The notes beneath the pieces were generated by a model. That model had not been told where the DNA came from and did not search any database. It was given only the letters and a program-made list of their open reading frames with translations. A DNA stretch of 40,992 nucleotides. Source: an uncultured bacterium (GTDB taxonomy: Bacteria > Verrucomicrobiota > Lentisphaeria > Victivallales > UBA1829). Made by a program: the position numbers and the translations under genes. This document shows positions 27,867-38,097 of this stretch, in pieces. The stretch covers positions 1 to 40,992 of the forward strand of contig CASERY010000072.1 in NCBI GenBank assembly GCA_949290385.1, read 5' to 3'. Positions within the stretch are counted from its first letter, which is position 1; every line of letters begins with the position of its first letter.

Positions 27867-30461
27867 ATGCAGGAACCGAACAGAATTACTCCCATGATGA
27901 AACAGTATCTGGATGTGAAAGCGGAGACCCCCGCTGATTCCATTCTGATGTTTCGTCTTGGAGATTTCTATGAAATGTTTTTTGATGATGCCGCCAAGGC
28001 CGCTCCTGTTCTGGAAGTAGTGCTGACGCGGCGGGCAGGATATCCCATGTGCGGGGTCCCCTACCATGCGCTGGATGCTTATCTGCCGAAACTGCTTGAT
28101 GCCGGGTTCAAGGTTGCCATCGCTGAGCAGATGGAAGATCCGAAACTGGCGAAGAATATTGTGAAACGGGCGATCACCAGAATTATTACTCCGGGAACCA
28201 TTCTGGACTCCAATTTTTTGAAACCGGGCAGAAATAATTTTCTCTGTGCTCTTTACGCTGCTCCGAAAGGGAAATTTGGATTTTCGTGGCTGGATATCAG
28301 TACAGGGGAATTTATGACGGAGGAGCTGGAGGGAATGCGGGAACTGGAAAGTGAAATTCAGCGGCTTCAGCCGAGGGAATGTCTTCTGCCGGCGACTCTC
28401 CGGGAGGAATGGAACCAGTCAAAAAGTTTTCCCTATTCCAGCAAACCGGTTTTGTGGACGCCTGTGGATGACTGGTGTTTCAGTCTGGATACGGCCGAAG
28501 ATCTTTTGAAGCGCCATTTTCATGTTCTTTCTCTGGACGGCTTCGGACTTCATCAGTGCAATGCCGCTGTTCAGGCCGCTGGCGCTGTTTTACATTATGC
28601 TTCGGAAAATCTCCGCCATAATACGGGACATATTCAGAGCATCCGGCGGAACTTCTGTGGGGATTACCTTGGGCTGGATCCCATCTGCCAGCGGAATTTG
28701 GAACTGACGGAATCGCTTCATGGCGCAACCCGGGAAGGCACCCTGCTTGAACTTCTGGACCTGACAGGAACAGCCATGGGAAGCCGCCTGATGAGAGACT
28801 GGATTTTGAAGCCTCTGCGGAATGTGGATCAGATTATTGCCCGTCAGGATGTGGTGGGACTTTTGAAGGATGATCCTCTGACCTTGGCGGAAATCCGGGA
28901 GAATCTGGGCGCGGTGCGGGATCTGGAACGTCTGACTGCCAAATTGAATGCCGGTTCTGTGAATGCCAGAGACATGCTGGCATTGGGAAGCAGTATTGCT
29001 GTTTTGCCGGGACTTCATACCCTGCTGGATTCCTTTGATATGCCGCTTCTGATGCAGCTGCGCGATCAGATTGTGGAAATTCCGGAACTCAGTGAACGAA
29101 TTGCCTCCACCATTGCAGATGATCCTCCTGCGGTTCTCACAGATGGAGGCATTATCCGTTCTGGGTTCAATGCCGAGCTGGATGAACTGCGATCTGCTGC
29201 TACGGACGGAAAAAAATGGGTGGCGGAACTGCAGGCGAAAGAACAGGAACGTTCCGGAATTAAAAGCCTGAAAGTTCATTACAATAAAGTATTCGGTTAT
29301 TATATTGAGGTTTCAAAAAGCAATCTTGAACATGTGCCCCAGGACTATATTCGCAAGCAGACGCTGACGAACGGGGAGCGTTTCATTACTCCCGAGCTTA
29401 AAGAGATGGAAAGCAAAATTCTGGGAGCGGAAGACAAATCCAAGGCTTTGGAGCAGAATCTCTTTGAGGAGCTTCGCGCATTCGCGGAAACCTTCACGCT
29501 CCGGATTCAGACCTCTGCCCGGGCCATTGCTGTATTGGATGTGCTTTGTGCATTGGCGGAGTGTGCGTCGCGGCATCAGTATGTGCGCCCCCATGTGTCG
29601 GACAGCGATCTCCTGAAGATCCTTGGAGGAAGACATCCTGTGCTGGATGCAAAAATGGAAGGGGAGCGCTTTGTTCCCAACGACACTCTTCTGGATGGGG
29701 ATGAGAACCGCATGATGATTATCACCGGCCCCAATATGGCTGGGAAATCCACATATATCCGACAGACAGCCCTTCTGGTGATTATGGCACAGATGGGGTC
29801 GTTCATTCCTGCCGATGAGGCTTGGATTGGTGTGGCAGACCGGATCTTCACCCGGGTGGGGGCAATGGATGACATCGCCCGCGGACAAAGCACATTCATG
29901 GTGGAAATGGTTGAAACGGCCAATATTCTGAACCATGCAACCTCGAAGAGCATTGTGATTCTGGATGAAATCGGACGTGGAACAAGCACCTTTGACGGTC
30001 TTTCCATTGCGTGGGCTGTGGCTGAATTCCTGCTGGATCATCCTTCCTGCCGGGCGAGAACGCAGTTCGCAACACATTATCATGAGCTGACAGAGCTTGC
30101 ACTGGTCCGGAAAGGCGTCCGGAATTATAACGTGGCTGTGCGGGAGTACGGGGATCAGATTATCTTTCTGCGTCAGATTGTTCCCGGTGCGGCGGACAAG
30201 AGCTATGGTATTCATGTGGCCAAACTTGCCGGGCTTCCTCAGGAAGTCATTACACGAGCGCAGGAAATTCTGGAAAATCTGGAAAATAACGCTATTGCAG
30301 ATGCCGGGCTTCCTTCCATTACGAGTTCACGACTCAGGGAACACTCCGGTGTTTACCGGACAGATCGCAAAACCGTGCGGTGCGGCGGAAAATCTTCTTC
30401 GTCCAGAAATACGGACAACAGCGGAGAGCAGGAAGAACCTCTTCAGCCGACTTTGTTTTAA
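27867..30461 (+). CDS. mutS: DNA mismatch repair protein MutS
   Basis: MutS recognises mismatches and starts repair. This 864-residue protein has the mismatch-binding motif GDFYEMFFDDA near residue 33, the central lever and clamp regions, and the ATPase domain from about residue 615: GPNMAGKSTYIRQTA (Walker A), the Walker B region IVILDEIGRGTSTFDG and THYHELTEL. A C-terminal extension (about 830-864) is Ser- and Glu-rich. AAAGGA precedes the ATG. It ends in TAA with no TAG in 865 codons, so TAG use varies strongly between genes. Confidence 0.97.
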   Translation: MQEPNRITPMMKQYLDVKAETPADSILMFRLGDFYEMFFDDAAKAAPVLEVVLTRRAGYPMCGVPYHALDAYLPKLLDAGFKVAIAEQMEDPKLAKNIVKRAITRIITPGTILDSNFLKPGRNNFLCALYAAPKGKFGFSWLDISTGEFMTEELEGMRELESEIQRLQPRECLLPATLREEWNQSKSFPYSSKPVLWTPVDDWCFSLDTAEDLLKRHFHVLSLDGFGLHQCNAAVQAAGAVLHYASENLRHNTGHIQSIRRNFCGDYLGLDPICQRNLELTESLHGATREGTLLELLDLTGTAMGSRLMRDWILKPLRNVDQIIARQDVVGLLKDDPLTLAEIRENLGAVRDLERLTAKLNAGSVNARDMLALGSSIAVLPGLHTLLDSFDMPLLMQLRDQIVEIPELSERIASTIADDPPAVLTDGGIIRSGFNAELDELRSAATDGKKWVAELQAKEQERSGIKSLKVHYNKVFGYYIEVSKSNLEHVPQDYIRKQTLTNGERFITPELKEMESKILGAEDKSKALEQNLFEELRAFAETFTLRIQTSARAIAVLDVLCALAECASRHQYVRPHVSDSDLLKILGGRHPVLDAKMEGERFVPNDTLLDGDENRMMIITGPNMAGKSTYIRQTALLVIMAQMGSFIPADEAWIGVADRIFTRVGAMDDIARGQSTFMVEMVETANILNHATSKSIVILDEIGRGTSTFDGLSIAWAVAEFLLDHPSCRARTQFATHYHELTELALVRKGVRNYNVAVREYGDQIIFLRQIVPGAADKSYGIHVAKLAGLPQEVITRAQEILENLENNAIADAGLPSITSSRLREHSGVYRTDRKTVRCGGKSSSSRNTDNSGEQEEPLQPTLF

Positions 30462-30488
30462 GGAAGGATCAGCACAGAAGGTGAACGC

Positions 30489-32090
30489 GTGAAAATCTCT
30501 ATATCAGAACTGGCAGTCCCAGCACGTGGACTGGATTCTGCACCGGACCGGGAACTGGAACCTTGGATTGCCTCATACTGCGGCATAAAGACCTCTGATA
30601 TTGTATCCTATCATCTGGAGAGGAGGAGTCTTGATGCCCGGAAGAAACCGGATGTGAAAATTCTGTACCGTCTTGTTGTGGAGTTGAAAAAATCTGTCCG
30701 GCCGGAGAAACTGCGTCATCTTTCCCGGGGACCGGCATCCCCGGAGAAAACTGTATGGCATGAACCGGAACTTTCTCCGGGGAAAGTTCTGCAGAATCCT
30801 CTGATTGTCGGAGCGGGACCTGCGGGACTTTTTGCCGCACTGACCTTGGCTCTGGCTGGCTGCCGGCCGATTGTTGTGGACCGCGGATTTGATGTCGTTC
30901 GCCGAAAAAAAGATATAGACCATTTTTTTTCAACTCGTGTTCTTCAGGAGGACAGCAACCTTCTGTATGGGGAAGGCGGAGCCGGCACCTGGTCGGATGG
31001 AAAACTCTATACAAGGATCCGGGATCCGCGAATGGATTTTGTGATGCGCACCTTTGTGGAATGCGGGGCGGATCCGGAGATCCTTTATTTCAGTCATCCT
31101 CACATTGGTTCCGATCGTCTGCCTCATGTGATTGCAACTTTGCGTGAAAAGATTATTGCATTGGGCGGATCCTTCCTGTGGGGAACACATGTCCGGCAAC
31201 CATGGATCCGAAACGGAATCTGTTGCGGTGTGGAACTGGAGGATGGATCCCGGATGGAGGCTCCGCTGACCCTGATCGCCTGCGGACACAGTGCAAGACC
31301 TTTGATTCAGAGAATGCTGGATCAGCAGGTGGAAGGACAGCTCAAGGGCTTTCAGATTGGATGCCGAATGGAGCATCCCCAGTCCTTTATTGACTGGATG
31401 CAGTATGGGATGAAAAAACGTCCCGGATCACTGGGTGCGGCGGAATACAATCTTTCATCAAAGCCTTCGGCAGACGGTCGCTTCGGAGGGGCCACAAGCT
31501 TCTGTATGTGTCCCGGCGGAGAGATCCTTCCTGCTGTCTGCGAAACGAATACCCTTTGCACCAATGGCATGAGCAATGCTGCGCGCGACGGATTTTTTGC
31601 CAATGCGGCACTGGTAACGACGGTACCCCCTGAAAAATTTTCACGTCCGGAAGAAGCCTTTCGTTTTCTGCATATGCTGGAATCAAAATCTTTTGAAGCG
31701 GGAGGTGGTTTGTATGTGGCACCTGCACAGAGTGCGGCAGCTTTTGTAAAAGGGACTGCAGGAAAACTGCCGGATCGGGGTGGATCCTATCGACTTGGAA
31801 TGAAGCCGGACCGACTGGATCAACTTCTGCCGGATTTCGCGCTGGGAGCCTTGAAACGGGCGCTGATCCATTTTGATGCAGTCGCACCGGGTTTTTTGAA
31901 AGAGGGGATTCTGGTGGGACTTGAAACCCGCGTATCAAGTCCAGTGCGTTTCCTTCGGAATGCTGAAACGCTTTCTTCTTCTGTTCCTGGACTCTATATT
32001 GCGGGCGAGGGCGCTGGAATGGCTGGTGGCATCACGTCCGCTGCTGTGGACGGTGTAAAACTGGCAGAATCCATGATACGCTTCTGCTGA
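30489..32090 (+). CDS. FAD-dependent dehydrogenase (COG2509-type)
   Basis: This 533-residue flavoprotein has an N-terminal region with no FAD motif (about 1-95), then the dinucleotide fold IVGAGPAGLFAALTLALAG near residue 105 and VVDRGFDVVRRK. Mid-protein comes LLYGEGGAGTWSDGKLYTR, and near the end the FAD-contact GLYIAGEGAGMAGGITSAA. This matches a family of uncharacterised NAD(FAD)-utilising dehydrogenases; the substrate is unknown. It starts with GTG, with AAGGTG just upstream, 27 bases after mutS, so co-transcription with mutS is likely. It ends in TGA with no TAG. Confidence 0.85.
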   Translation: MKISISELAVPARGLDSAPDRELEPWIASYCGIKTSDIVSYHLERRSLDARKKPDVKILYRLVVELKKSVRPEKLRHLSRGPASPEKTVWHEPELSPGKVLQNPLIVGAGPAGLFAALTLALAGCRPIVVDRGFDVVRRKKDIDHFFSTRVLQEDSNLLYGEGGAGTWSDGKLYTRIRDPRMDFVMRTFVECGADPEILYFSHPHIGSDRLPHVIATLREKIIALGGSFLWGTHVRQPWIRNGICCGVELEDGSRMEAPLTLIACGHSARPLIQRMLDQQVEGQLKGFQIGCRMEHPQSFIDWMQYGMKKRPGSLGAAEYNLSSKPSADGRFGGATSFCMCPGGEILPAVCETNTLCTNGMSNAARDGFFANAALVTTVPPEKFSRPEEAFRFLHMLESKSFEAGGGLYVAPAQSAAAFVKGTAGKLPDRGGSYRLGMKPDRLDQLLPDFALGALKRALIHFDAVAPGFLKEGILVGLETRVSSPVRFLRNAETLSSSVPGLYIAGEGAGMAGGITSAAVDGVKLAESMIRFC

Positions 32091-32368
32091 TTTATCTGAA
32101 ATACGACCTCTTCAGGGCTGTTTGTAAAAATGTCGGACCTGAAAACTGGCATCGGGGTGGTGGGAAAAAATCGCGTATTGTGTTTGTCGTGTTTCTTTCT
32201 GGGAGATTTGCATGTTGTCCCGTTTTTTCAAAGGGTTGAAAAGAAAAAGTACTTGCTGACTTGCCGAGTTCCATGAAAGTATGGGCATTTTCCCCATGGG
32301 AAAGTGATTCTGATTCGGGGAGAGATCCGGTGGACAGAACGTTCACTTGTATGGAGCACGGGATTTAC

Positions 32369-33850
32369 TTATTCCAGCTGTTCTCCGGGGAGAACAGCGG
32401 ATCTCATGCCTACAACATTCGGTTCATCAACCACCCGGATGCTCCGGATTCCGAGTTCGTGCGCATAGAACTGATTGACAAAAGCATTTGAATCCTCTTT
32501 GAGAATATCCGTTTTGTACAGGGCGTTATAAGGACTTGTACCAGCCATGCTCCTGAAGACAAAATCCTGCTGATTCTTCTCTTTTTTCTGTAACATCACG
32601 TAGCGGATGCGGTTCTGCTGAATGTGTCTGGTGTAGGCAATATCCCTGAAGGCGAATGCCATGGAGAACAGGGCAATCAGAAATGCAGAAAGTGCGGAAG
32701 CTGGAATGATTCTTTCCTGAATCTGTCCATGCTGCGGGAGTTCGTGAAGCATCTTCCCGAAGGCACAGAGCAGAAAGATAAAGGAGCCAAAGACTGCGCG
32801 GGAGGGCGCATAGGGGGATAAAATCATGACATATACGGAACACAACCCCATCAGGATGAAGAGAAGAATTGTTCTGCCGCCAGACTTGATGAAATATTTT
32901 TTACCATAGACGGTAAACAGTATAATGCCGAGAAAAATGCATAACGGAAACAGAGCATAGATTGATTGAAATAAATAGCCTGTCTGCAGGAAAAAATTGA
33001 CAGCAATATCTGGAACGATATGTCCTTCTGCCGCCATCCTCACTTTGAGTCCGGGGGCAAACAGCAGCAGAGCAAAGCCTGCAAATCCGCCGAGCATTCC
33101 ACTGATTCCCCAGACGGGAATTTTGTGTTCGGATCTGAAGATTAGAAAGAGAAGAATTCCGGAAAAAAGTAGAACTGTTCCTGCCGTATTCTCGTTTGCA
33201 TTGCAGCCGATGAGTCCAGCAAAGAAAAGCGCTGGGATCAGAAGTTTTGGATGACGAACCTGAGCGGTTCCGTATTCAAAAGCCATCCGGAATGGATAGA
33301 AGAAGAGCAGATAAAAAAGTGCGGTCCACAAATAGCAGACTGCGCCGTTCATCCAGAAGAGCGTGAGGCCGGGCGCAGGACAGCTTATCCAGAAAAGTGA
33401 ACTCAGAAGAAGATAATGGGATGTCCGCACCTTCTGCTTTCCTGCTGCATGAACGGCGATCATTCGGATGACACAGGCTGCCGCGAATCCATTGAGAATG
33501 TTGAACCATATTTTGGAGCCCATGCAGAGAATTTGAATAGTGAACAGGAAAAAAATTCTGCCGCTCCAGTTAAAAAAAAGATTCCATTGAGATTCTGCCG
33601 CATCTGAGAGATGAAGGATGCGGTCTACTGCGTTGAACTGCATCTGGAAAAGAGGGACTCCTTCCGGATTTTTAAAAAATGCGAAATAGTCATCCAGCAC
33701 ATAAGGAGTTTGTGCGGTAAAGAAGGCAAAAATGAAAACAGTCAGAAAAAAAATCAGAGAAGAGGAAAAGATATGTCCGTTTCTGGTATGAAAAAAATGT
33801 CCTGTTTTGGAGAGATATTGCAGAACTGTTGAAAAAAACGAGTTATTCAT
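32369..33850 (-). CDS. Polytopic membrane protein (DUF6056-like)
   Basis: A hydrophobic 493-residue protein with about ten membrane segments (for example SLIFFLTVFIFAFFT, ILLFLIFRS, TILLFILMGLCSVYVMILS). The N-terminal TPYVLDDYFAF after the first helix resembles an acidic DD motif found in GT-C glycosyltransferase-type and DUF6056 proteins. I think it is related to DUF6056; a sugar-transfer role is possible but not shown. I chose ATG 33850 because a first membrane segment begins soon after; an upstream extension to 34210 is possible but looks non-coding. It ends in TAA with no TAG. It converges with the FAD gene. Confidence 0.65.
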   Translation of the reverse strand: MNNSFFSTVLQYLSKTGHFFHTRNGHIFSSSLIFFLTVFIFAFFTAQTPYVLDDYFAFFKNPEGVPLFQMQFNAVDRILHLSDAAESQWNLFFNWSGRIFFLFTIQILCMGSKIWFNILNGFAAACVIRMIAVHAAGKQKVRTSHYLLLSSLFWISCPAPGLTLFWMNGAVCYLWTALFYLLFFYPFRMAFEYGTAQVRHPKLLIPALFFAGLIGCNANENTAGTVLLFSGILLFLIFRSEHKIPVWGISGMLGGFAGFALLLFAPGLKVRMAAEGHIVPDIAVNFFLQTGYLFQSIYALFPLCIFLGIILFTVYGKKYFIKSGGRTILLFILMGLCSVYVMILSPYAPSRAVFGSFIFLLCAFGKMLHELPQHGQIQERIIPASALSAFLIALFSMAFAFRDIAYTRHIQQNRIRYVMLQKKEKNQQDFVFRSMAGTSPYNALYKTDILKEDSNAFVNQFYAHELGIRSIRVVDEPNVVGMRSAVLPGEQLE

Positions 33851-34390
33851 AGTGCTGTCTTCAATTTTGTCGCGTATTTTTTTCAAAATGATTTGATTGG
33901 CAGATTTTCTAATGTACAGTGGTCCGAAATCCTGAATGTTTTTCCGGCAATGGCACGGATATGGAAAAATTGGCTCGGTGGAGAAAAATGAGCCCGTTGA
34001 TTTCATTCTGCGCCGGACCAATATAGTATTCTCATGAATTGCTTGCAAGAAGAGAAGAGGAAGGTTTTCTAAAAAAGACATAAGAAGGGGACCTTCAGGG
34101 GCTGGAGAATGCAGAATTGTTGAAAAAAACAGAAAGGCAGTCTGCATCAGATTTCGGAAAAGAGTCTGGTCGATTCGCTGTACTGTGGAACGAAAGAGAA
34201 TTTCCTGCATGAACTTCTGGAAAAGGTATATTTTTTCAGCCGGATTCCCGGGAAATCGTGAGAGACAGGGAAAGAAATTTTTTTCAAAAAAAGGGTTTGA
34301 AAAAGATTTGTTTTCAAAAAATCCTGTGCTATGTTAAATTTCTTCCATCATATATTTGGAAATTGAACAAGCAGGGATGGCGGTTGTCTT
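33851..34390. other. Divergent intergenic region
   Basis: This 540-base stretch lies between the membrane protein gene (-) and the SNF2 gene (+). An open minus frame of 120 codons joins the membrane protein in frame, but its residues are not typical of a folded domain, so I treat it as non-coding. It is AT-rich near 34270-34340, with the direct repeat TTTTCAAAAAA at about 34281 and 34311. Confidence 0.4.
34308..34335 (+). promoter_or_regulatory. Candidate promoter of the SNF2 helicase gene
   Basis: An extended -10 (TGCTATGTT, hexamer 34330-34335) lies 16 bases after a weak -35 (TTGTTT, 34308-34313), about 55 bases before the start codon. Confidence 0.35.
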
Positions 34391-37300
34391 ATGGGTGAAA
34401 GTTTTGAAGCCAGGCTTATAGCATCTTCCTCTCAGGAAACTTTTAAAAAAGCAAAACATATCTTAAAAGCAGGAGAACTGCTCTGCTGTCATGAAAGTCT
34501 TCCCGGAACGATCCGAGCGATTTGCCGGGATTCCCGAGGCATGATTTACCGTACTGAATTGAAGGGATTCCCGAACGGACCGTTCCATGGGACCTGCAGC
34601 TGCGGAGCAGGCGGTTCCGCTCTCTGTGTTCACGCGATGGCGGCTGCACTGTATCATGCCAAGTATACGATCAAGGCAAAAGAAGTGCAGGAAGTCAAAG
34701 ACGGGCCTGCTCAGTATGCCGGTCTGAAATTTGCGGGGCTCCCTGAACTTCTGACTCAGGTTGTGAATCCGTCCAGTGCTTATGTGGAGATCAATGCAGA
34801 GTCTGAGTTTCCCCATGTACCGAGCAAGTGGGAGCGGGTGCCTCTGACTGTAACTTTGAAAATGGGGAAGCGTGAATATTTTGGCAACTTGAACAACCTC
34901 AGACAGTTGCATTTCAATAAAAACCTGGCGGTGGCTCTGCCTTTGACCGCTTTTCCGCTGCAGGATCGGCAGATTATCCGTTATCTGGCAATCAACGCAC
35001 AGCAGGATGGAACAAAACTGACATTGGATGCAGAGCAGTGTGCGGAATTCTTTCAATGTCTTATCGGATTTAAAAACTTCCGCCGAATGGGTGAAAAAGT
35101 TGTGGTTCACAGGGAGCTTGCCACTCCATTGCTTCTGCTGGAAAAAGTCCCTCGTGGAGGATATGTCCTGCGGTCCGCGATCATTGTCAATGGCGCACCT
35201 CTGCCTTTGAACGATGTCAAGGTGATTACGGGTCGTGCCGGATGCTGGGTGGGAATGCTGGGCGAATACTGGTGGATTCCTGCACAGACTGACGTGGCTT
35301 GGCTGCGCAGTTTTTTGCGCACAACGGTTCAGCCGTGCGACGGAAAGGCCGCAGAACTGCTTCTGAAGAATCCGGACTTGCCGATTCAGGTGATGCCTAC
35401 CGATGGGCTTTCTGTGAAGGAACTGCATTTTAAAACGCTGTATGATGGGCATATGAATGCAGATGGATCTCTTTCTCTGGAACTTCAGTTCGAATATAAT
35501 GGACGTTTATGTCGTGCCGATCAGTCCCGTCTTGGATCAAACCAGGGCGGAGATTTCTGGAGACGCAATACCCGTGGTGAATTTCAGGCATTCCAGGAGC
35601 TGATCAACTTCGGATTCCATATGCTGGAGAATAATAGTACAGGATCAGAAAACGATTTTTCTTTGATCCTCAGAGATCCTGAGGCTATTGGCATGTTTGT
35701 AGATGAGGTGGTGCCAGGATGGCTTCGCGAAAAACGCGACTGTCTGCTTTCTTCGAGTCTGGCAGCGCTCTGCGGGGATGCCGGAAGAATGCAGATCAGT
35801 GTGTCGGTGATGGATAAGAATGATCAGTATTTTGATCTGGCGGTTCAGCTTACCGGAGGAGGCGTTTCTGTGCGCTGGAAAGATTTGGTTGCTGCATCCG
35901 TCAATAACGAATACTATTTTAACGGTGGTGCCAACGGAGTGTTCATCAAGATCCCGGCAAAGCTCCGGCTTCTGGCAGGATCGCTGGCTCAGGTGGTAAC
36001 AGAACTGCCGCCCGATGCGGAGCATAGAGACTGTGACCTTCTGAGAATTCCCCGCCTGGCGGCCCTGTACTGGGCGGAGGCGGGTTCGGATATTCCCGGA
36101 GCCGTTCCACTGGATTTCCTGCGAATGAAGGTGGATCAGGATGTGCTTCTGGAGGATTTGAAGCATCCTCAGGATGCGGTCAATCATGAATTGCTGCGTG
36201 CGGATTTACGACCGTATCAGCAGGCAGGAGTGTTTTATCTGAAGCAAATGGCTCTGCGGGGACGCAATATGATTCTTGCCGATGAAATGGGGCTGGGAAA
36301 GACTGTCCAGACTCTGGCACTGATTACATCGAGTCCCAGGGATTTTCTCCCGGCGCTGGTGGTTTGTCCGACAAGCCTGGTGGACAACTGGGTGCGGGAA
36401 GCTGGAAAATTCGCGCCGTCGCTGAAAGTGCTGGAAATTTCAGGGCCTTCCAGAAAGAGTCTCTGGGAAAAAAGCTCTTCGCAGGACTTGTGCATTTGTT
36501 CCTATGCTTTGATCAAAAGAGATATAGCCTATCTGGAAAATCTGTCGTTCCGGTACCTGATCCTGGATGAGGCGCAGCATATTAAAAATCCTGCAAGTGC
36601 GAATGCTCAGACCTGCAAACGTATTTCCGCCGACCATAAGTTAGTGCTTACAGGGACACCGCTGGAGAATTCTGCGGAAGATTTATGGAGCATTTTTGAT
36701 TTTCTCCATGCAGGCCTGCTTGGAACACTTTCATCTTTCCGGACAAAATATATGGAGCTTCTTAAAAATGCAGATCTCAAGAAAGAGCTGTCCAGAAGAA
36801 TTGCTCCTTTTATTCTCCGGCGCAAAAAAGCAGACGTGTGTTCCGAACTGCCTCCGAAACAGGAACAGGTTGTCTATTGCGAGATGAACGACGTTCAGAA
36901 AAAACTGTATCGATTTTTTGCAGAAAAAGCACGTCAGTGCTGTGAAGATGTTCGGCTCGGAAAAGATGCTGCCGGCGGACATATGGCTATTCTTTCAAGT
37001 TTGCTGCGCCTTCGCCAGGTTTGCTGTGATCCGGCCCTTTTACCTGAGAATTTGCTGAAGGAAGCTGGTGGATCCGCGTTGGAATCGGTTGCCGATCGAG
37101 AGGCTTCCGCTAAGATGGAACTTTTACAGGAACTTTTGCAGGAAAGTATTGATAGTGGACACAAAGTGCTGGTTTTCAGTCAGTTTACGTCTATGTTGAA
37201 ACTGATGTGTCAATGGCTTGAAAAACAGGGAATTACCTACGCATATCTGGATGGTTCCACGAAGGATCGCATGGAACGAGTGGATGCTTTTAATAATTCA

Positions 37301-37615
37301 GCAGATATTCCGGTTTTCCTGTTGAGTTTGAAGGCCGGCGGGCTCGGCTTGAACTTGACATCGGCAGATACTGTGATTATTTATGATCCTTGGTGGAATC
37401 CTGCTGCGGAAGCGCAGGCTGCCGACAGGACCCACAGAATCGGGCAGACCCGCAGCGTGAATTGCATAAAACTGGTTGTCAAAGATTCTGTCGAGGAGAA
37501 AGTTCTGGAACTTCAGGATCGGAAAAAGGAACTTTTCGGAAGTCTGGTGGAGGATTCCGGTTCGGCTTTGAGCGGTATGACACTGGAAGACTTTGAATTC
37601 CTGCTGAAGGAATGA
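34391..37615 (+). CDS. SWIM-domain SNF2-family helicase
   Basis: This 1074-residue protein belongs to the bacterial SWI2/SNF2 ATPase family that translocates along DNA; roles in repair or transcription recycling are suspected but not shown. An N-terminal SWIM zinc motif (CSCGAGGSALCVHAMAAAL, Cys-x-Cys then Cys-x-His, about residue 60-80) is followed by a long unassigned region. The ATPase part has DEMGLGKTVQTLALI (Walker A, about 630), LILDEAQHIKN (DEAQ, about 725) and LTGTPLENSAEDLW. The C-terminal helicase lobe has VLVFSQFTSMLKLM, LLSLKAGGLGLNLT and DRTHRIGQTRSV (about 1016). It ends in TGA with no TAG. The Shine-Dalgarno is poor. Confidence 0.92.
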   Translation: MGESFEARLIASSSQETFKKAKHILKAGELLCCHESLPGTIRAICRDSRGMIYRTELKGFPNGPFHGTCSCGAGGSALCVHAMAAALYHAKYTIKAKEVQEVKDGPAQYAGLKFAGLPELLTQVVNPSSAYVEINAESEFPHVPSKWERVPLTVTLKMGKREYFGNLNNLRQLHFNKNLAVALPLTAFPLQDRQIIRYLAINAQQDGTKLTLDAEQCAEFFQCLIGFKNFRRMGEKVVVHRELATPLLLLEKVPRGGYVLRSAIIVNGAPLPLNDVKVITGRAGCWVGMLGEYWWIPAQTDVAWLRSFLRTTVQPCDGKAAELLLKNPDLPIQVMPTDGLSVKELHFKTLYDGHMNADGSLSLELQFEYNGRLCRADQSRLGSNQGGDFWRRNTRGEFQAFQELINFGFHMLENNSTGSENDFSLILRDPEAIGMFVDEVVPGWLREKRDCLLSSSLAALCGDAGRMQISVSVMDKNDQYFDLAVQLTGGGVSVRWKDLVAASVNNEYYFNGGANGVFIKIPAKLRLLAGSLAQVVTELPPDAEHRDCDLLRIPRLAALYWAEAGSDIPGAVPLDFLRMKVDQDVLLEDLKHPQDAVNHELLRADLRPYQQAGVFYLKQMALRGRNMILADEMGLGKTVQTLALITSSPRDFLPALVVCPTSLVDNWVREAGKFAPSLKVLEISGPSRKSLWEKSSSQDLCICSYALIKRDIAYLENLSFRYLILDEAQHIKNPASANAQTCKRISADHKLVLTGTPLENSAEDLWSIFDFLHAGLLGTLSSFRTKYMELLKNADLKKELSRRIAPFILRRKKADVCSELPPKQEQVVYCEMNDVQKKLYRFFAEKARQCCEDVRLGKDAAGGHMAILSSLLRLRQVCCDPALLPENLLKEAGGSALESVADREASAKMELLQELLQESIDSGHKVLVFSQFTSMLKLMCQWLEKQGITYAYLDGSTKDRMERVDAFNNSADIPVFLLSLKAGGLGLNLTSADTVIIYDPWWNPAAEAQAADRTHRIGQTRSVNCIKLVVKDSVEEKVLELQDRKKELFGSLVEDSGSALSGMTLEDFEFLLKE

Positions 37616-38097
37616 TTTTTAGCTTGGAAATATGTGAAAATCTTTGCCGGTTCTAGATATCCTGTATATCCCGGCTTTTTCTTTCAGCGCGAACTTGAAT
37701 TCCCGGATGAAGCTGCTGTTGGAGCCAGGTATTTTTCATGCATCGTGGTGGCTATGGAGGAGAAGAGGGGGCATGGGGGTGGAATGGCTGTTCTGCGAGC
37801 GTGTGCACTTTCTTGACAGACAAGAGAGTGTGCCGAAAAAGGTTGATGTTCAGAACAGAAACTGACAGAGGGACATGATCACTCGAAGAAGCGAGCCTGA
37901 GTTTTGTCTGAAATTTTCATCAGGGGGCATAGGGACATATTTTTGCAGAATTTGAAACATCTTGCCGTTTATTTTTACAATAAAACGTGCTGTTTCTTCT
38001 GTCGGGTGGTTTGCAAATCGTTTTTCGCGTATTACATTACAAAAAAAATACATGCTTGAATCTGATGATTATCAATTGAATATTTGGGGATAAACAC
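37616..38097. other. Intergenic region before the PpiD-like gene
   Basis: I see no supportable gene in these 482 bases. Short frames occur on both strands (a 60-codon plus frame and a 67-codon minus frame), but neither has a good ribosome-binding site or a recognised motif. The AT-rich part near 38035-38090 probably holds the promoter of the next gene. Confidence 0.4.

Noticed and set aside
32369..34210. Full 613-residue version of the membrane protein
   Set aside because: The first 120 residues look unlike a folded or exported segment, and ATG 33850 gives a sensible N-terminus just before the first membrane helix.
37634..37865. Short overlapping plus-strand ORFs after the SNF2 gene
   Set aside because: Two overlapping frames with no homology and weak initiation; treated as non-coding.
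37850..38053. 67-codon minus-strand ORF before the PpiD-like gene
   Set aside because: No Shine-Dalgarno and no recognised motif; it is likely chance.
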